A stretch of DNA of 64,000 nucleotides from Rossellomorea aquimaris (lineage in GTDB: Bacteria > Bacillota > Bacilli > Bacillales > Fictibacillaceae): contig JAIVLN010000001.1 in assembly GCA_020524245.1 (NCBI GenBank), positions 806,001-870,000 on the forward strand. The letters are read 5' to 3'. The notes beneath the pieces were generated by a model. That model saw only the letters and a program-made list of their open reading frames with translations. It searched no databases and was not told the origin of the DNA. The stretch's first letter is position 1; every line of letters starts with the position of its first letter. This document shows, in pieces, positions 35,531-43,898 of this stretch. Position numbers and translations under genes: made by a program.

Positions 35531-36751
35531 TTAGATCAACATACCTGCGATTGCTGCACTTAGTAGGTTTGCAAGTGATCCAGCGATGATCGCTTTTACA
35601 CCTAGCTTTGCAATGTCGTTACGACGGCTTGGGGCAATTCCACCAAGTCCTCCAAGAAGGATTGCAAGTGAAGATAAGTTTGCGAAACCACATAGTGCGA
35701 AACTGACAACTGCAACTGTTTTGTCTTTCAGTTCAGGAATTTCTGGTGCGAATGTAGAATACGCAACGAATTCGTTCAAGACAAGTTTTTGTCCGATAAA
35801 GTTACCTGCGCGCACTGCTTCATCCCAAGGTACACCGACGATGAATGCAAGTGGTGCGAAGATATAACCAAGGATCAGTTCTAGAGAAAGTGCATCATAT
35901 CCGAACCATCCACCGATCCATCCAAGAAGACCGTTCAACATAGCAATCAAGGCGATGAAGGCAAGCAACATTGCACCAACGTTCAATGCAAGCTTCAAAC
36001 CATCTGATGCTCCGCGAGCAGCAGCATCGATCACGTTGACTGTGTCTGCATCTTTTTCCATTTTGATTTCGTCTGTTGTTTCAGATACTTCTGTTTCAGG
36101 CAAGATGATTTTCGCCATAACAAGTCCGGCAGGTGCAGCCATGAAACTTGCTGCTAATAGATACTCAAGCGGTACACCAAGCAAGCTGTACCCAATCAAT
36201 ACGGAACCTGCAACGGAAGCTAGTCCCCCGACCATTACTGCGAAAAGCTCGGATTGAGTCATTTTTGCAAGGTAAGGACGGATTACAAGTGGTGCTTCTG
36301 TTTGTCCTACGAAAATATTTGCTGTAGCGGAAAGTGACTCAGCTTTACTTGTACCAAGAAGCTTAGAGATCGCTCCACCAATCAAACGGATAACCCATTG
36401 CATAATTCCAAGATAGTACAATACTGCGATTAAAGATGAGAAGAAGATAATGATCGTCAGTACTTGGAATGCGAAAATAAATCCGATTCCGCTATCCTCA
36501 GCTACCAATCCACCGAATAGGAACTTGATCCCTTCGTTCGCATAGTTGACGATGTTTTGTACGATCATCGATGCTTGTTTCAATGCCGCTTTACCAGCTT
36601 CCCATTTCAGAACGATCAATGCGAATCCAAGTTGGATCGCCAAACCACCTAAAACAGTTCTTAAACTAATTTTTCTCTTGTTGTTCGATACAAGAAAGGC
36701 AATCAGCAAGATCGCAAGAATTCCGCCAATCCCCCAAATGTATTGTTGCAT
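35531..36751 (-). CDS. yutK: YutK, NupC-type concentrative nucleoside transporter
   Basis: The product has 406 residues with about ten membrane helices. CNT family motifs are present: [40 protein letters not shown] and, near the end, [20 protein letters not shown]. It imports nucleosides with Na+ or H+. The leader has a promoter (36827-36855) and a cre-like site between it and the start codon, so carbon catabolite repression is likely. Confidence 0.95.
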   Translation of the reverse strand: MQQYIWGIGGILAILLIAFLVSNNKRKISLRTVLGGLAIQLGFALIVLKWEAGKAALKQASMIVQNIVNYANEGIKFLFGGLVAEDSGIGFIFAFQVLTIIIFFSSLIAVLYYLGIMQWVIRLIGGAISKLLGTSKAESLSATANIFVGQTEAPLVIRPYLAKMTQSELFAVMVGGLASVAGSVLIGYSLLGVPLEYLLAASFMAAPAGLVMAKIILPETEVSETTDEIKMEKDADTVNVIDAAARGASDGLKLALNVGAMLLAFIALIAMLNGLLGWIGGWFGYDALSLELILGYIFAPLAFIVGVPWDEAVRAGNFIGQKLVLNEFVAYSTFAPEIPELKDKTVAVVSFALCGFANLSSLAILLGGLGGIAPSRRNDIAKLGVKAIIAGSLANLLSAAIAGMLI

Positions 36752-36775
36752 AAATCCTTCACTCCCCTAATGTAT

Positions 36776-36790
36776 TGTGAACGCTTTCTT
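36776..36790. promoter_or_regulatory. cre-like site in the yutK leader
   Basis: TGTGAACGCTTTCTT fits the cre consensus with one mismatch. It lies downstream of the promoter at 36827-36855, about 25 bases before the start codon, where bound CcpA would block elongation. Confidence 0.5.
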
Positions 36791-36826
36791 TTTGCGCCGA
36801 GGTATGTTGTCTGACATCTAACATTC

Positions 36827-36855
36827 AACATAAATAATGTAACAGAATTCGACAA
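36827..36855 (-). promoter_or_regulatory. Candidate yutK promoter
   Basis: On the minus strand TTGTCG and TATGTT are 17 bases apart. The rest of the gap up to 37048 is A/T rich with nothing else that I can name. Confidence 0.5.
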
Positions 36856-37048
36856 AAAAACAAGTGCTTTAATTATTTTCAGAATTGTTTCAATAGGTCC
36901 AAATTCTTCCTAAAGCGTTTTCATAGTCTGTAGTTACCGTTAGATTTCCCTTATTCCTTATAGATATCCAAAGAATTTATTAAGTCAGTTGCCAGGCAGG
37001 TTCACCCATTCTTCTATACCACCTCATACGGGTTTGAAACCAGATTTT

Positions 37049-37110
37049 GAGGTGCAAATAGACCTCATTCAGGGTGCGATCTCGCCATTTCTGCGATTTC
37101 GGGATCCGTA
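37049..37110. repeat. Diverged single copy related to family B repeat
   Basis: AGGGTGCGATCTC at 37071 followed by TGCGATTTCGGGATCCG resembles the minus strand of the 33146-33301 units, and GAGGTGCAAAT at 37049 may be a further remnant. The match is by eye. Confidence 0.45.
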
Positions 37111-37138
37111 ACCAAAAGTCAATATTGGATGAAACACA

Positions 37139-37171
37139 GAAAAAATCCCCACCATAACGGCGGGGATTTTC
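37139..37171 (-). terminator. Terminator after yuzB
   Basis: AAAATCCCC pairs with GGGGATTTT; minus-strand T run follows. Confidence 0.9.
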
Positions 37172-37189
37172 AATTCCATCTATATGAGA

Positions 37190-37426
37190 TTAGAACATCG
37201 GGTTTTCTTCTAAATATTGATAAATGTTGTCGACGAGTTCATCAGGTGTTTCGCCTGGGACGTACTCCCCATTCACTAATGCATAAGGTGATCGGAAGCA
37301 CTGACCGCAATTCCCGAGACAACCATATTCAATCACATCTAGATTTGGATCGCGTTCAAGGACTTCACGTGCTCTCTGAGATCCATTTGCCAAGTTGCTT
37401 ACGCAAAATTCGATGATTGGCCTCAT
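37190..37426 (-). CDS. yuzB: YuzB (DUF1450)
   Basis: The ATG at 37426 gives 78 residues. Cysteines lie in [12 protein letters not shown] and in [20 protein letters not shown], a pattern that resembles thioredoxin-like ferredoxins and fits DUF1450. Function unknown; a Fe-S or redox role is plausible. It is divergent from the TetR-YutJ frame; yuzB and yutJ are neighbours in B. subtilis too. Confidence 0.9.
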   Translation of the reverse strand: MRPIIEFCVSNLANGSQRAREVLERDPNLDVIEYGCLGNCGQCFRSPYALVNGEYVPGETPDELVDNIYQYLEENPMF

Positions 37427-37516
37427 TTTCAACCACCCTTTCTTTCCATACTTATCCTACAACCTTAAGAACATACCCGTCAACTTACTTGTTTTCCTGC
37501 TGAATCAGAAAGAATG

Positions 37517-37545
37517 TTGTAGAATTGTCACAATTTCGATATACT
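37517..37545 (+). promoter_or_regulatory. Promoter of the TetR-yutJ transcript
   Basis: TTGTAG and TATACT are 17 bases apart. A short dyad AATTGTCACAATT (37524-37536) lies between them. Confidence 0.6.
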
Positions 37546-37549
37546 AAAA

Positions 37550-37563
37550 ATGACCACGGTCAT
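37550..37563. promoter_or_regulatory. Candidate autoregulatory TetR operator
   Basis: ATGACCACGGTCAT is a perfect dyad (6-bp arms, 2-bp centre) just after the -10 element, at the expected transcription start and 20 bases before the TetR ATG. Confidence 0.55.
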
Positions 37564-37582
37564 AAAAGGAGTTGCTGCAACA

Positions 37583-39223
37583 ATGACCCGTAGTAAGAAA
37601 CGCAATTTAACAGAAGAAAGCATCATAAAAGCAGCACTCGATCTCTTTTACGAAAAAGGATATGCCCATACAAGTGTCAAAGAAATCACAGAGCGAGCCA
37701 ACATCGCGAAAGGGACGTTTTTTAATTATTTCCCTACTAAAGAAGACCTCATGCAACATTTTGCAAAAGAAAGGCTACATACACTGAGTATTTTTCTCGG
37801 GAAAGGGTATATATTATCCCAGCCTTTCCATAAACAAATGGAAGTGATGATCGGTCATCTGTTGACTTATTATGATCTTGATTCCGACTTCACAAAGGAC
37901 TTATGGGGAACAGTCATCCGTGATGAAAGCCCTTTAATCGAATGTTGGATGCTGATCTTAGAAAGAGCGAGCATTAGAGGAGAAATACGTGCACAGTTGG
38001 ATTTGAATACGTGTGCACATATTTGCAACAGTCATTTCCATTATGTCTTATCGACTTCATCCAAGACCGACACCAAGGAATCGCTCATACGACGTGTCAT
38101 GACATTAATGGAATTAAGCATACAAGGACTTCAAGAAAAAAGGGGAAATGCTGGAATGAAAAAGCTGGTCATCTTAGGTGCTGGATACGGTGGAATGAAG
38201 ATTTTACATGGATTGTTAGATTCATCTGACCTTCCTGAAGATATTCAAATCACCCTTGTGGATCGACTTCCATACCATTGCTTGAAGACAGAGTATTATG
38301 CACTGGCAGCTGGAACCGTATCGGATCACCATATTCGTGTACAGTTCCCAGAAGATTCACGTGTCATCGTTAAATATGGAGAAGTCTCAGAAATCGATTT
38401 AGAAAACAAAGCCATCCATTTTGAAAAAGAAGAGTCGATTGATTACGACGATCTGATCATCGGATTAGGCTGTGAAGATAAATATCACGGTGTACCAGGT
38501 GCTCCTGAAAACACACTCAGCATCCAGACGATCGATAAGTCCCGTGAAACCTACCAACATTTGAACAACCTGCCACCAAAAGCGGTTGTCGGTGTTGTCG
38601 GTGGCGGATTGAGCGGGGTTGAACTCGCAAGTGAGCTTCGGGAAAGCCGTCCGGATCTGACCATCAAATTATTTGATCGCGGGGAAACGATCCTTTCTAC
38701 GTTCCCGAAACGCTTAAGCAACTACGTTCAGAAATGGTTCATCGACCATGGTGTAGAAGTCGTCAACCACTCCAACATCACTAAAGTGGAGCCAAATATT
38801 CTCTACAATAAAGATGAGCCGGTTGAGTGCGATGCGATCGTTTGGACGGCAGGCATTCAGCCAAACCGTATTGTCCGTAATATGGAAGTGGAAAAAGATG
38901 ATTCCGGACGCATCGTCTTATCACCTCATCACCACCTTCCGAATGACAAGCATGTCTTTGTTGTCGGAGATTGCGCGAGCCTCCCTCATGCACCAAGTGC
39001 ACAGCTTGCAGAAGGTCAAGGCGATCAGATCGTTGAAGTCTTGCTAAAACTTTGGAAAGATGAGCCGCTAGGGGATCTACCAAAGATCAAGCTGAAAGGT
39101 GTTCTTGGCTCCCTTGGTAAAAAACACGGTTTCGGAATGATGAAAGGAACTGCATTGACCGGACGCGTGCCACGCTTATTGAAATCAGGAATCCTATGGA
39201 TGTACAAATACCACTCGAATTGA
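37583..39223 (+). CDS. yutJ: TetR family regulator fused in frame to YutJ (NDH-2-like oxidoreductase)
   Basis: The ATG at 37583 follows AAAGGAG and the frame runs 546 codons without a stop. Residues 1-190 are a TetR regulator: LTEESIIKAALDLFYEKGYA, recognition helix IAKGTFFNYFPTKEDLMQHF, then a helical ligand domain. Residues from about 192 are Yut[20 protein letters not shown], second loop VVGVVGGGLSGVELASELRE, and KHVFVVGDCASLPH. YutJ has its own possible start, ATG 38156, with AGGGG 10 bases before it. At 38136-38145 is A6G4; with one A fewer the TetR frame would end at TGA 38157-38159, overlapping that ATG. So the product may be a true fusion, two proteins by slippage, or an assembly error. 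Confidence 0.85.
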   Translation: MTRSKKRNLTEESIIKAALDLFYEKGYAHTSVKEITERANIAKGTFFNYFPTKEDLMQHFAKERLHTLSIFLGKGYILSQPFHKQMEVMIGHLLTYYDLDSDFTKDLWGTVIRDESPLIECWMLILERASIRGEIRAQLDLNTCAHICNSHFHYVLSTSSKTDTKESLIRRVMTLMELSIQGLQEKRGNAGMKKLVILGAGYGGMKILHGLLDSSDLPEDIQITLVDRLPYHCLKTEYYALAAGTVSDHHIRVQFPEDSRVIVKYGEVSEIDLENKAIHFEKEESIDYDDLIIGLGCEDKYHGVPGAPENTLSIQTIDKSRETYQHLNNLPPKAVVGVVGGGLSGVELASELRESRPDLTIKLFDRGETILSTFPKRLSNYVQKWFIDHGVEVVNHSNITKVEPNILYNKDEPVECDAIVWTAGIQPNRIVRNMEVEKDDSGRIVLSPHHHLPNDKHVFVVGDCASLPHAPSAQLAEGQGDQIVEVLLKLWKDEPLGDLPKIKLKGVLGSLGKKHGFGMMKGTALTGRVPRLLKSGILWMYKYHSN

Positions 39224-39229
39224 ACAAAT

Positions 39230-39262
39230 GGAAAGCATTCCAGCGAATGGAATGCTTTTTCT
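39230..39262 (+). terminator. Terminator after yutJ
   Basis: AAAGCATTCC pairs with GGAATGCTTT and T run follows. Confidence 0.92.
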
Positions 39263-39421
39263 ATTATTATTTAGCTATCTCTAATTGAGAATGGATTCGG
39301 CATGCTGATCAAGCAGGCTGTACTCGCTTTCTTATCATGAAAAATGGCTCTTTCGAAGGAATTTGGATTGTGCTACGATAAAAACAAAGAATTATCAGCT
39401 ATTAACAATAGCAATTTTTAT

Positions 39422-39436
39422 TAAAAATGATTATAA
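39422..39436. promoter_or_regulatory. PerR/Fur-box-like sequence upstream of yutI
   Basis: TAAAAATGATTATAA fits the 7-1-7 Fur/PerR pattern at 12 of 14 places and overlaps TATAAT at 39432-39437. Confidence 0.4.
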
Positions 39437-39462
39437 TAAAGGATAGAAAGGGGTAGATAAGA

Positions 39463-39684
39463 ATGCGTGAACAAGTCGAAGAGGTTTTAGATAAATTACG
39501 ACCTTTCCTTCTTCGTGACGGTGGAGACGTTGAGTTGGTTGACATTGAAGACGGAATCGTAAAAGTTCGTTTAATGGGAGCATGCGGAAGCTGCCCTAGT
39601 TCAACGATTACGCTTAAAGCAGGAATCGAGCGTGCACTACTTGAAGAAGTGCCAGGCGTAACGGAATTAGAACAAGTATTCTAA
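39463..39684 (+). CDS. yutI: YutI, NifU-type Fe-S scaffold/carrier
   Basis: The product has 73 residues, the single NifU C-terminal domain. The cluster-binding CxxC is in [28 protein letters not shown] stands 9 bases before the ATG. Nfu proteins pass clusters from SufBCD to client enzymes. A PerR/Fur-like box overlaps the likely promoter. Confidence 0.95.
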   Translation: MREQVEEVLDKLRPFLLRDGGDVELVDIEDGIVKVRLMGACGSCPSSTITLKAGIERALLEEVPGVTELEQVF

Positions 39685-39704
39685 AACGATATAAATGATA
39701 TTAG

Positions 39705-39736
39705 AAAAGAGCGGAACAATTATCCGCTCTTTTTTT
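39705..39736 (+). terminator. Terminator after yutI
   Basis: AAGAGCGGA pairs with TCCGCTCTT and is followed by T run; also suited to the converging dehydrogenase gene. Confidence 0.92.
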
Positions 39737-39741
39737 GTACC

Positions 39742-40713
39742 CTATTTTCCGTTTACAGCTGCTTCTGGCTTGTCTCCTTGTAACACAGCTCGGATGTTCC
39801 GAGCTGTCAGACGGCACATTTCCATACGTGTTTCAATGCTTGCACTTCCGATATGCGGGAGGCAAACGACATTCGGAAATTTCAAAAACGGATGATTGTC
39901 TGGAATCGGTTCTTGTTCAAAAACGTCGAGTCCAGCTCCTGCAATCTGTTTCTCCTCAATCGCCTGGACGAGATCCTCTTCTACGACAGAACCTCCACGA
40001 CCTGCATTCACAAATATCGAAGACTCTTTCATCTTACTGAACACTTCCGCATTGAACATCCCTTCCGTTTCGGACGTTAGTGGTGTCAGATTCACCACGA
40101 AATCAGACGTTTCTATGAGCTCATCAAAGGAAACATACTTTGCCCCAAGTTCTTGCTCTGCTTTTTCATTGCGTGAACGGTTATGGTACTGGATGTTCAT
40201 TTCAAATCCAGTCGAACGTTTGGCAAGCGTTTCACCGATTCTTCCCATTCCTACGATACCGATCGTCTTGTGGTGGATATCATGTCCCGCCATGAGAAGA
40301 GGACTCCAATTCACCCAATATCCTTTCTCGATGTACCTTTCTGCTTCTGTTAAACGCCTCGCTGTTGCCATCAGCAAAGCAAAGGTCAAATCTGCTGTGG
40401 TGTCTGTCAAAACATCTGGTGTGTTACAAATGGTCACACAATATTCAGTTGCTGCTTCAACATCAATGTTATCGTATCCAACGGCAAGATTTCCGACGAC
40501 TTTCAAGTGAGGAGCTTTTGACAGCAATTCACGGTCGATCTGATCGGATAACATCGTATAAAGTGCGGTCGCTTGAGCCGCTTCTTCTAGTAAAATCTCT
40601 CGCGGAACCGGTTCGTCTTCATAATCCCACATTTTCACATCAGCTACTTGGCGAATCGGTTCAATCGTTTCTTCTGGAACTTTCCTCGTAATAAAAACGT
40701 ATGGGTTGTCCAT
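39742..40713 (-). CDS. D-2-hydroxyacid (glycerate/glyoxylate-type) dehydrogenase
   Basis: The product has 323 residues. The NAD(P) loop is KTIGIVGMGRIGETLAKRS (about 147-165). Catalytic Arg is in NAGRGGSVVEEDL, Glu in DVFEQEP and His in LPHIGSASIETR. The best fit is the glyoxylate reductase/D-glycerate dehydrogenase branch. Substrate is not certain. It is transcribed alone. Confidence 0.92.
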   Translation of the reverse strand: MDNPYVFITRKVPEETIEPIRQVADVKMWDYEDEPVPREILLEEAAQATALYTMLSDQIDRELLSKAPHLKVVGNLAVGYDNIDVEAATEYCVTICNTPDVLTDTTADLTFALLMATARRLTEAERYIEKGYWVNWSPLLMAGHDIHHKTIGIVGMGRIGETLAKRSTGFEMNIQYHNRSRNEKAEQELGAKYVSFDELIETSDFVVNLTPLTSETEGMFNAEVFSKMKESSIFVNAGRGGSVVEEDLVQAIEEKQIAGAGLDVFEQEPIPDNHPFLKFPNVVCLPHIGSASIETRMEMCRLTARNIRAVLQGDKPEAAVNGK

Positions 40714-40825
40714 CTTTCACACTCTCCTTATTGATAAGTAACCTATGTACAGCAAGAGGGCGACCGGAATTTCAGCCCACCTCTCGTGCGCTAAAAGACC
40801 TTCTCTAAAGGTCACCCTTCCCTGC

Positions 40826-41845
40826 TTATGACTTTGTTAACCAGCCGACTGGCTCGATATTGACGACTTCTCTTGGAAGAGCACTAATCTTGAAAAAGTT
40901 CTTCATGAATGATTCATGATTCTCTTCCACCGATAAGACATATTTTAAGTTGCTCAAAAGCATTGTTTGCTCACTTGAACGGGACGTTTTGTAGTACGTC
41001 TCTACAACATCAAAATACGTAGCCGGGAACAGAAGCCTTCCGTATAACAATCGCCATCCCCCGCGTGTGAGCGGTTTTGAACGTGTGTAGTCGTCGAGGA
41101 ACGTTGAAATGTCATTCGCTCTCGCTTTTTCCGTAACCAGGTATCGGATATATTCTGCCACATCCCTGACTGGATGATCAATGACCAGGTTCGTTGGTAA
41201 CTTCAAATAAACATGGTGCTCCTGCTTAATTGGAATCCAAGAACCAGCATAAAACCGGTCATGGGTAATCGTATAACTTCCTTCTTCTTGCCCATTTCGA
41301 TCATATTCATAATCAACGATGTACTGGATCGCATTCTCCGTCAGTCCCTCATAATACGGGAACGAGTCGTAAAAAAGATAATCGAACTCACCCCTCGGAC
41401 CATTCACACTAATATCCCTGTACCGTTCTTGCAGACTGTCCAACCGGGTCGTCCAGAATTCCACCCATTGGTTATACCGTAACAACTCCTCACTTACATA
41501 CGGAAATTGTTCACCTGATTGATGGAATTCTGCAAGTTGTTTCCCTATGGATCCTCGTTCTTTTCGCTCCATTTGTGGCAGTTCGAATAGAAGAACATCC
41601 CGCCCCTCAACCCGGGAAACCCATCTCCCTCTTTGGTTTGCTACCCAGAGCGGCATGTCTTTTTCACCTTTTTCCATTAAAAAGCGGATGATTGTCTGCA
41701 TATCCTCGATTTTTTGTTGATGCGCATCCAGGATCGGAACGATGATATAGTAACGGCCCTGGGCACTGAACCCTTCGTATCCCCCAATACGAGTCTGCCG
41801 ATCTACATAAAGATTGTAATGGTGATATATCTCTCGTTCTAACAA
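40826..41845 (-). CDS. yutH: YutH, spore coat kinase-like protein
   Basis: The product has 339 residues with a CotS/YutH-like degenerate kinase fold. Segments are HHYNLYVDRQTRIGGYEGF, LAEFHQSGEQFPYVSEELLR, FYAGSWIPIKQEHHVYLKLP and YGRLLFPATYFDVVETYY. B. subtilis YutH is a coat-associated protein in the same place beside yutG. The kinase activity is unproven. The upstream binding site is GGGAGTGTAACC. Confidence 0.92.
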   Translation of the reverse strand: MLEREIYHHYNLYVDRQTRIGGYEGFSAQGRYYIIVPILDAHQQKIEDMQTIIRFLMEKGEKDMPLWVANQRGRWVSRVEGRDVLLFELPQMERKERGSIGKQLAEFHQSGEQFPYVSEELLRYNQWVEFWTTRLDSLQERYRDISVNGPRGEFDYLFYDSFPYYEGLTENAIQYIVDYEYDRNGQEEGSYTITHDRFYAGSWIPIKQEHHVYLKLPTNLVIDHPVRDVAEYIRYLVTEKARANDISTFLDDYTRSKPLTRGGWRLLYGRLLFPATYFDVVETYYKTSRSSEQTMLLSNLKYVLSVEENHESFMKNFFKISALPREVVNIEPVGWLTKS

Positions 41846-42010
41846 TGGTTACACTCCCCTCCCATTTTATAAGTAGTTTATGAAAGAAATGGGTGGAGTG
41901 TTTATCATTTACTCGCAATTTTTGATTTTGTTCATAACATAACTTAAACACCATATACTAAGAAAACGCAAATCTCACCAAATCCACTAACAAAGATTGG
42001 GGACTCATTT

Positions 42011-42520
42011 ATGTCTGAACACAATACACCAGAACCACAAAGTGAAGTGGAGAAGAAAGCTCGCCAGTTATTGCACGACCGCGGCGTCACAGAAGACCAT
42101 CTCGCTGAATTGGTCCACTACCTTCAAAGTCAATATCACGAAAACCTCGAACTTGAAACATGCAAAATCAATGTCGACCGTGTCCTAGCGAAACGTGAAG
42201 TACAGAATGCCATTCTGACGGGTGTTCAGCTGGACATTCTCGCTGAGCAAAATAAGCTCGAAGAACCTCTACTCCAAATTTTGAAAAAAGATGAAGGCCT
42301 CTACGGCGTAGATGAGGTCATCGCCTTATCCATCGTGAACATTTACGGGTCGATCGGTTTTACAAACTATGGTTTTATTGATAAACAAAAACCAGGCATA
42401 TTAAGAATGTTGAATGATAAATCGACTGGTCAATGTCACACGTTCTTAGATGACATCGTCGGTGCAATTGCAGCGGCAGCCTCAAGTCGTCTAGCCCATA
42501 GAGCTAACAATTCGGAGTAG
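42011..42520 (+). CDS. yutG: YutG, PgpA-like phosphatidylglycerophosphatase
   Basis: The product has 169 residues. The PgpA core reads YGVDEVIALSIVNIYGSIGF and HTFLDDIVGAIAAAASSRLA. Unlike enterobacterial PgpA no clear membrane spans are seen, as in other Bacillus YutG proteins. Phospholipid phosphatase activity is assumed from the family. It is divergent from yutH. Confidence 0.88.
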   Translation: MSEHNTPEPQSEVEKKARQLLHDRGVTEDHLAELVHYLQSQYHENLELETCKINVDRVLAKREVQNAILTGVQLDILAEQNKLEEPLLQILKKDEGLYGVDEVIALSIVNIYGSIGFTNYGFIDKQKPGILRMLNDKSTGQCHTFLDDIVGAIAAAASSRLAHRANNSE

Positions 42521-42544
42521 AGTTGATCACTTATCAACTCTACT
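42516..42544. terminator. Bidirectional terminator between yutG and yutF
   Basis: AGAGTTGAT pairs with ATCAACTCT around CACTT; it overlaps the end of yutG. Confidence 0.8.
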
Positions 42545-43315
42545 TCATTGCTTAATATCCCATAAGTGCAACGAGTCAATTGTATGAGTTGGTCTTTCTT
42601 CCGGCTTGATATCCTCTACACTCCTTGTCACACCCGTATAAACCAACAAAGTATCGATTCCTGCATTCATCCCTGCCATGATGTCTGTTTGATAATTGTC
42701 ACCGATCATCAACACTTTTTCCTTTGGTAAGTTCAGCTTCTTCATGGCAAGTTCCATGATGATTGACTCAGGTTTTCCGATAAAAATCGGCTCAACACCG
42801 GTAGATACAGCCACCACTGAAGTGATTGCTCCGTTCCCGGGAACGAAGCCTCTGTCTGTTGGAAATGCCACATCTTTATTCGTCGACAATAAGGTCGCTC
42901 CTTTCCGAACCGCAAGACAAGCTGTTTCGAGCTTTTGATACGTCAGCCCTCGATCGATTCCCATTACGACATAATCGACGTCTTCAACATCCACCACTTC
43001 AAAGCCACTGCTCTTAAGTGCATGTTTCAATCCAAGCTCACCGACCATAAAGACTCTGGCTGAATTTCGCTTCCTTTTTATATAGGCAGCTGTCGCCATT
43101 GAAGAAGTGAATACGTGTTCCGGTGATGCGGGCACTCCAAACTTTTGCAGCCGTTCAGTCACCTGTTCAGGTGTATTTGCGGAGTTATTCGTGACGAACA
43201 GATAAGGAATACCAGCGTTTTTGAGTCCTTTTACGAATTCAACCGCTTCATGGATCTGCTCCTTCCCCCGGTACATCGTTCCATCTAAATCAATCAGATA
43301 ACCTTCATATTTCAT
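42545..43315 (-). CDS. yutF: YutF, HAD hydrolase (NagD/AraL subfamily)
   Basis: The product has 256 residues. Motif I is YLIDLDGTMYRGKEQI, motif II is PYLFVTNNSANTPEQV and motif IV is EKVLMIGDNYQTDIMAG; a C2 cap lies between. It is of the TIGR01457 type. It probably hydrolyses sugar phosphates or nucleotides at low specificity. The position beside yutG and yutE matches B. subtilis. Confidence 0.94.
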   Translation of the reverse strand: MKYEGYLIDLDGTMYRGKEQIHEAVEFVKGLKNAGIPYLFVTNNSANTPEQVTERLQKFGVPASPEHVFTSSMATAAYIKRKRNSARVFMVGELGLKHALKSSGFEVVDVEDVDYVVMGIDRGLTYQKLETACLAVRKGATLLSTNKDVAFPTDRGFVPGNGAITSVVAVSTGVEPIFIGKPESIIMELAMKKLNLPKEKVLMIGDNYQTDIMAGMNAGIDTLLVYTGVTRSVEDIKPEERPTHTIDSLHLWDIKQ

Positions 43316-43382
43316 GGTTGTCTCTTCCTCCTGTTTTCATCTATTCGTAGGATACCACAAGTCATGCCCTATTAACGCAAAG

Positions 43383-43413
43383 GAAAAAGCCACCTGTTAC
43401 AGGCAGCTTTACG
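43383..43413 (-). terminator. Terminator after yutE
   Basis: On the minus strand AAGCTGCCTG pairs with CAGGTGGCTT and TTTTCC follows. Confidence 0.78.
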
Positions 43414-43425
43414 TGTAAAACAATC

Positions 43426-43872
43426 TTAATTATCATCCGGAAGAAAGGCAGACACCGGTCCAAGTTCATCTGTCAAATAAGTACGGATCTGTTGAGGAAA
43501 CGCTTGAAGAGAGGACAGGTTCGTCTGTAGTACATCCAGGAGTTCACCATGATTAACTTTGGTATACGATTGTACCAATTGCTTTCGCAAACCGATTACT
43601 TTCTTCAGTTGGACCGCATCATCCGGGGTCACGACTTTTTCATCATCCAAAATATCGATAATATCTTCGTAGCTTCCCGGATCTCTCATGATAAATCCGT
43701 CAATCATCTTGTTCCCGACATCCAAAATGGATTCTACCGTCATATGGGCAATCCGCTCTAAAGCGAAGTTGTCTTTTTTCGTGTCTTTGAACGCCTCTTT
43801 CTCGAGTGTTTCCATGCATTCTTCCAAAAATGTAAGCAATTCTTCAATTTTCTTTCGATCTACAAAGTACAT
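43426..43872 (-). CDS. yutE: YutE, DUF86/HepT-like HEPN protein
   Basis: The ATG at 43872 gives 148 residues of helical sequence. The HEPN core is recognised in HMTVESILDVGNKMIDGFI and LRKQLVQSYTKVNHGELLD. In toxin-like HepT an Rx4-6H motif is catalytic; here RKQLVQSYTKVNH is not an exact match. No MntA nucleotidyltransferase antitoxin gene is near, so I read it as a conserved Bacillus housekeeping protein. Confidence 0.85.
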   Translation of the reverse strand: MYFVDRKKIEELLTFLEECMETLEKEAFKDTKKDNFALERIAHMTVESILDVGNKMIDGFIMRDPGSYEDIIDILDDEKVVTPDDAVQLKKVIGLRKQLVQSYTKVNHGELLDVLQTNLSSLQAFPQQIRTYLTDELGPVSAFLPDDN

Positions 43873-43898
43873 CACTTTCACCTGACTTTTTTACAACG

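Noticed and set aside
38136-38142. Classical -1 ribosomal frameshift heptamer A AAA AAG
   Set aside because: The heptamer is present but not in the phase needed for the TetR frame, so transcriptional slippage or an indel is the better reading.
43426-43872. YutE as HepT toxin of a toxin-antitoxin pair
   Set aside because: No MntA-type antitoxin gene adjoins, the Rx4-6H motif is not exact, and the gene is syntenic core in Bacillus.
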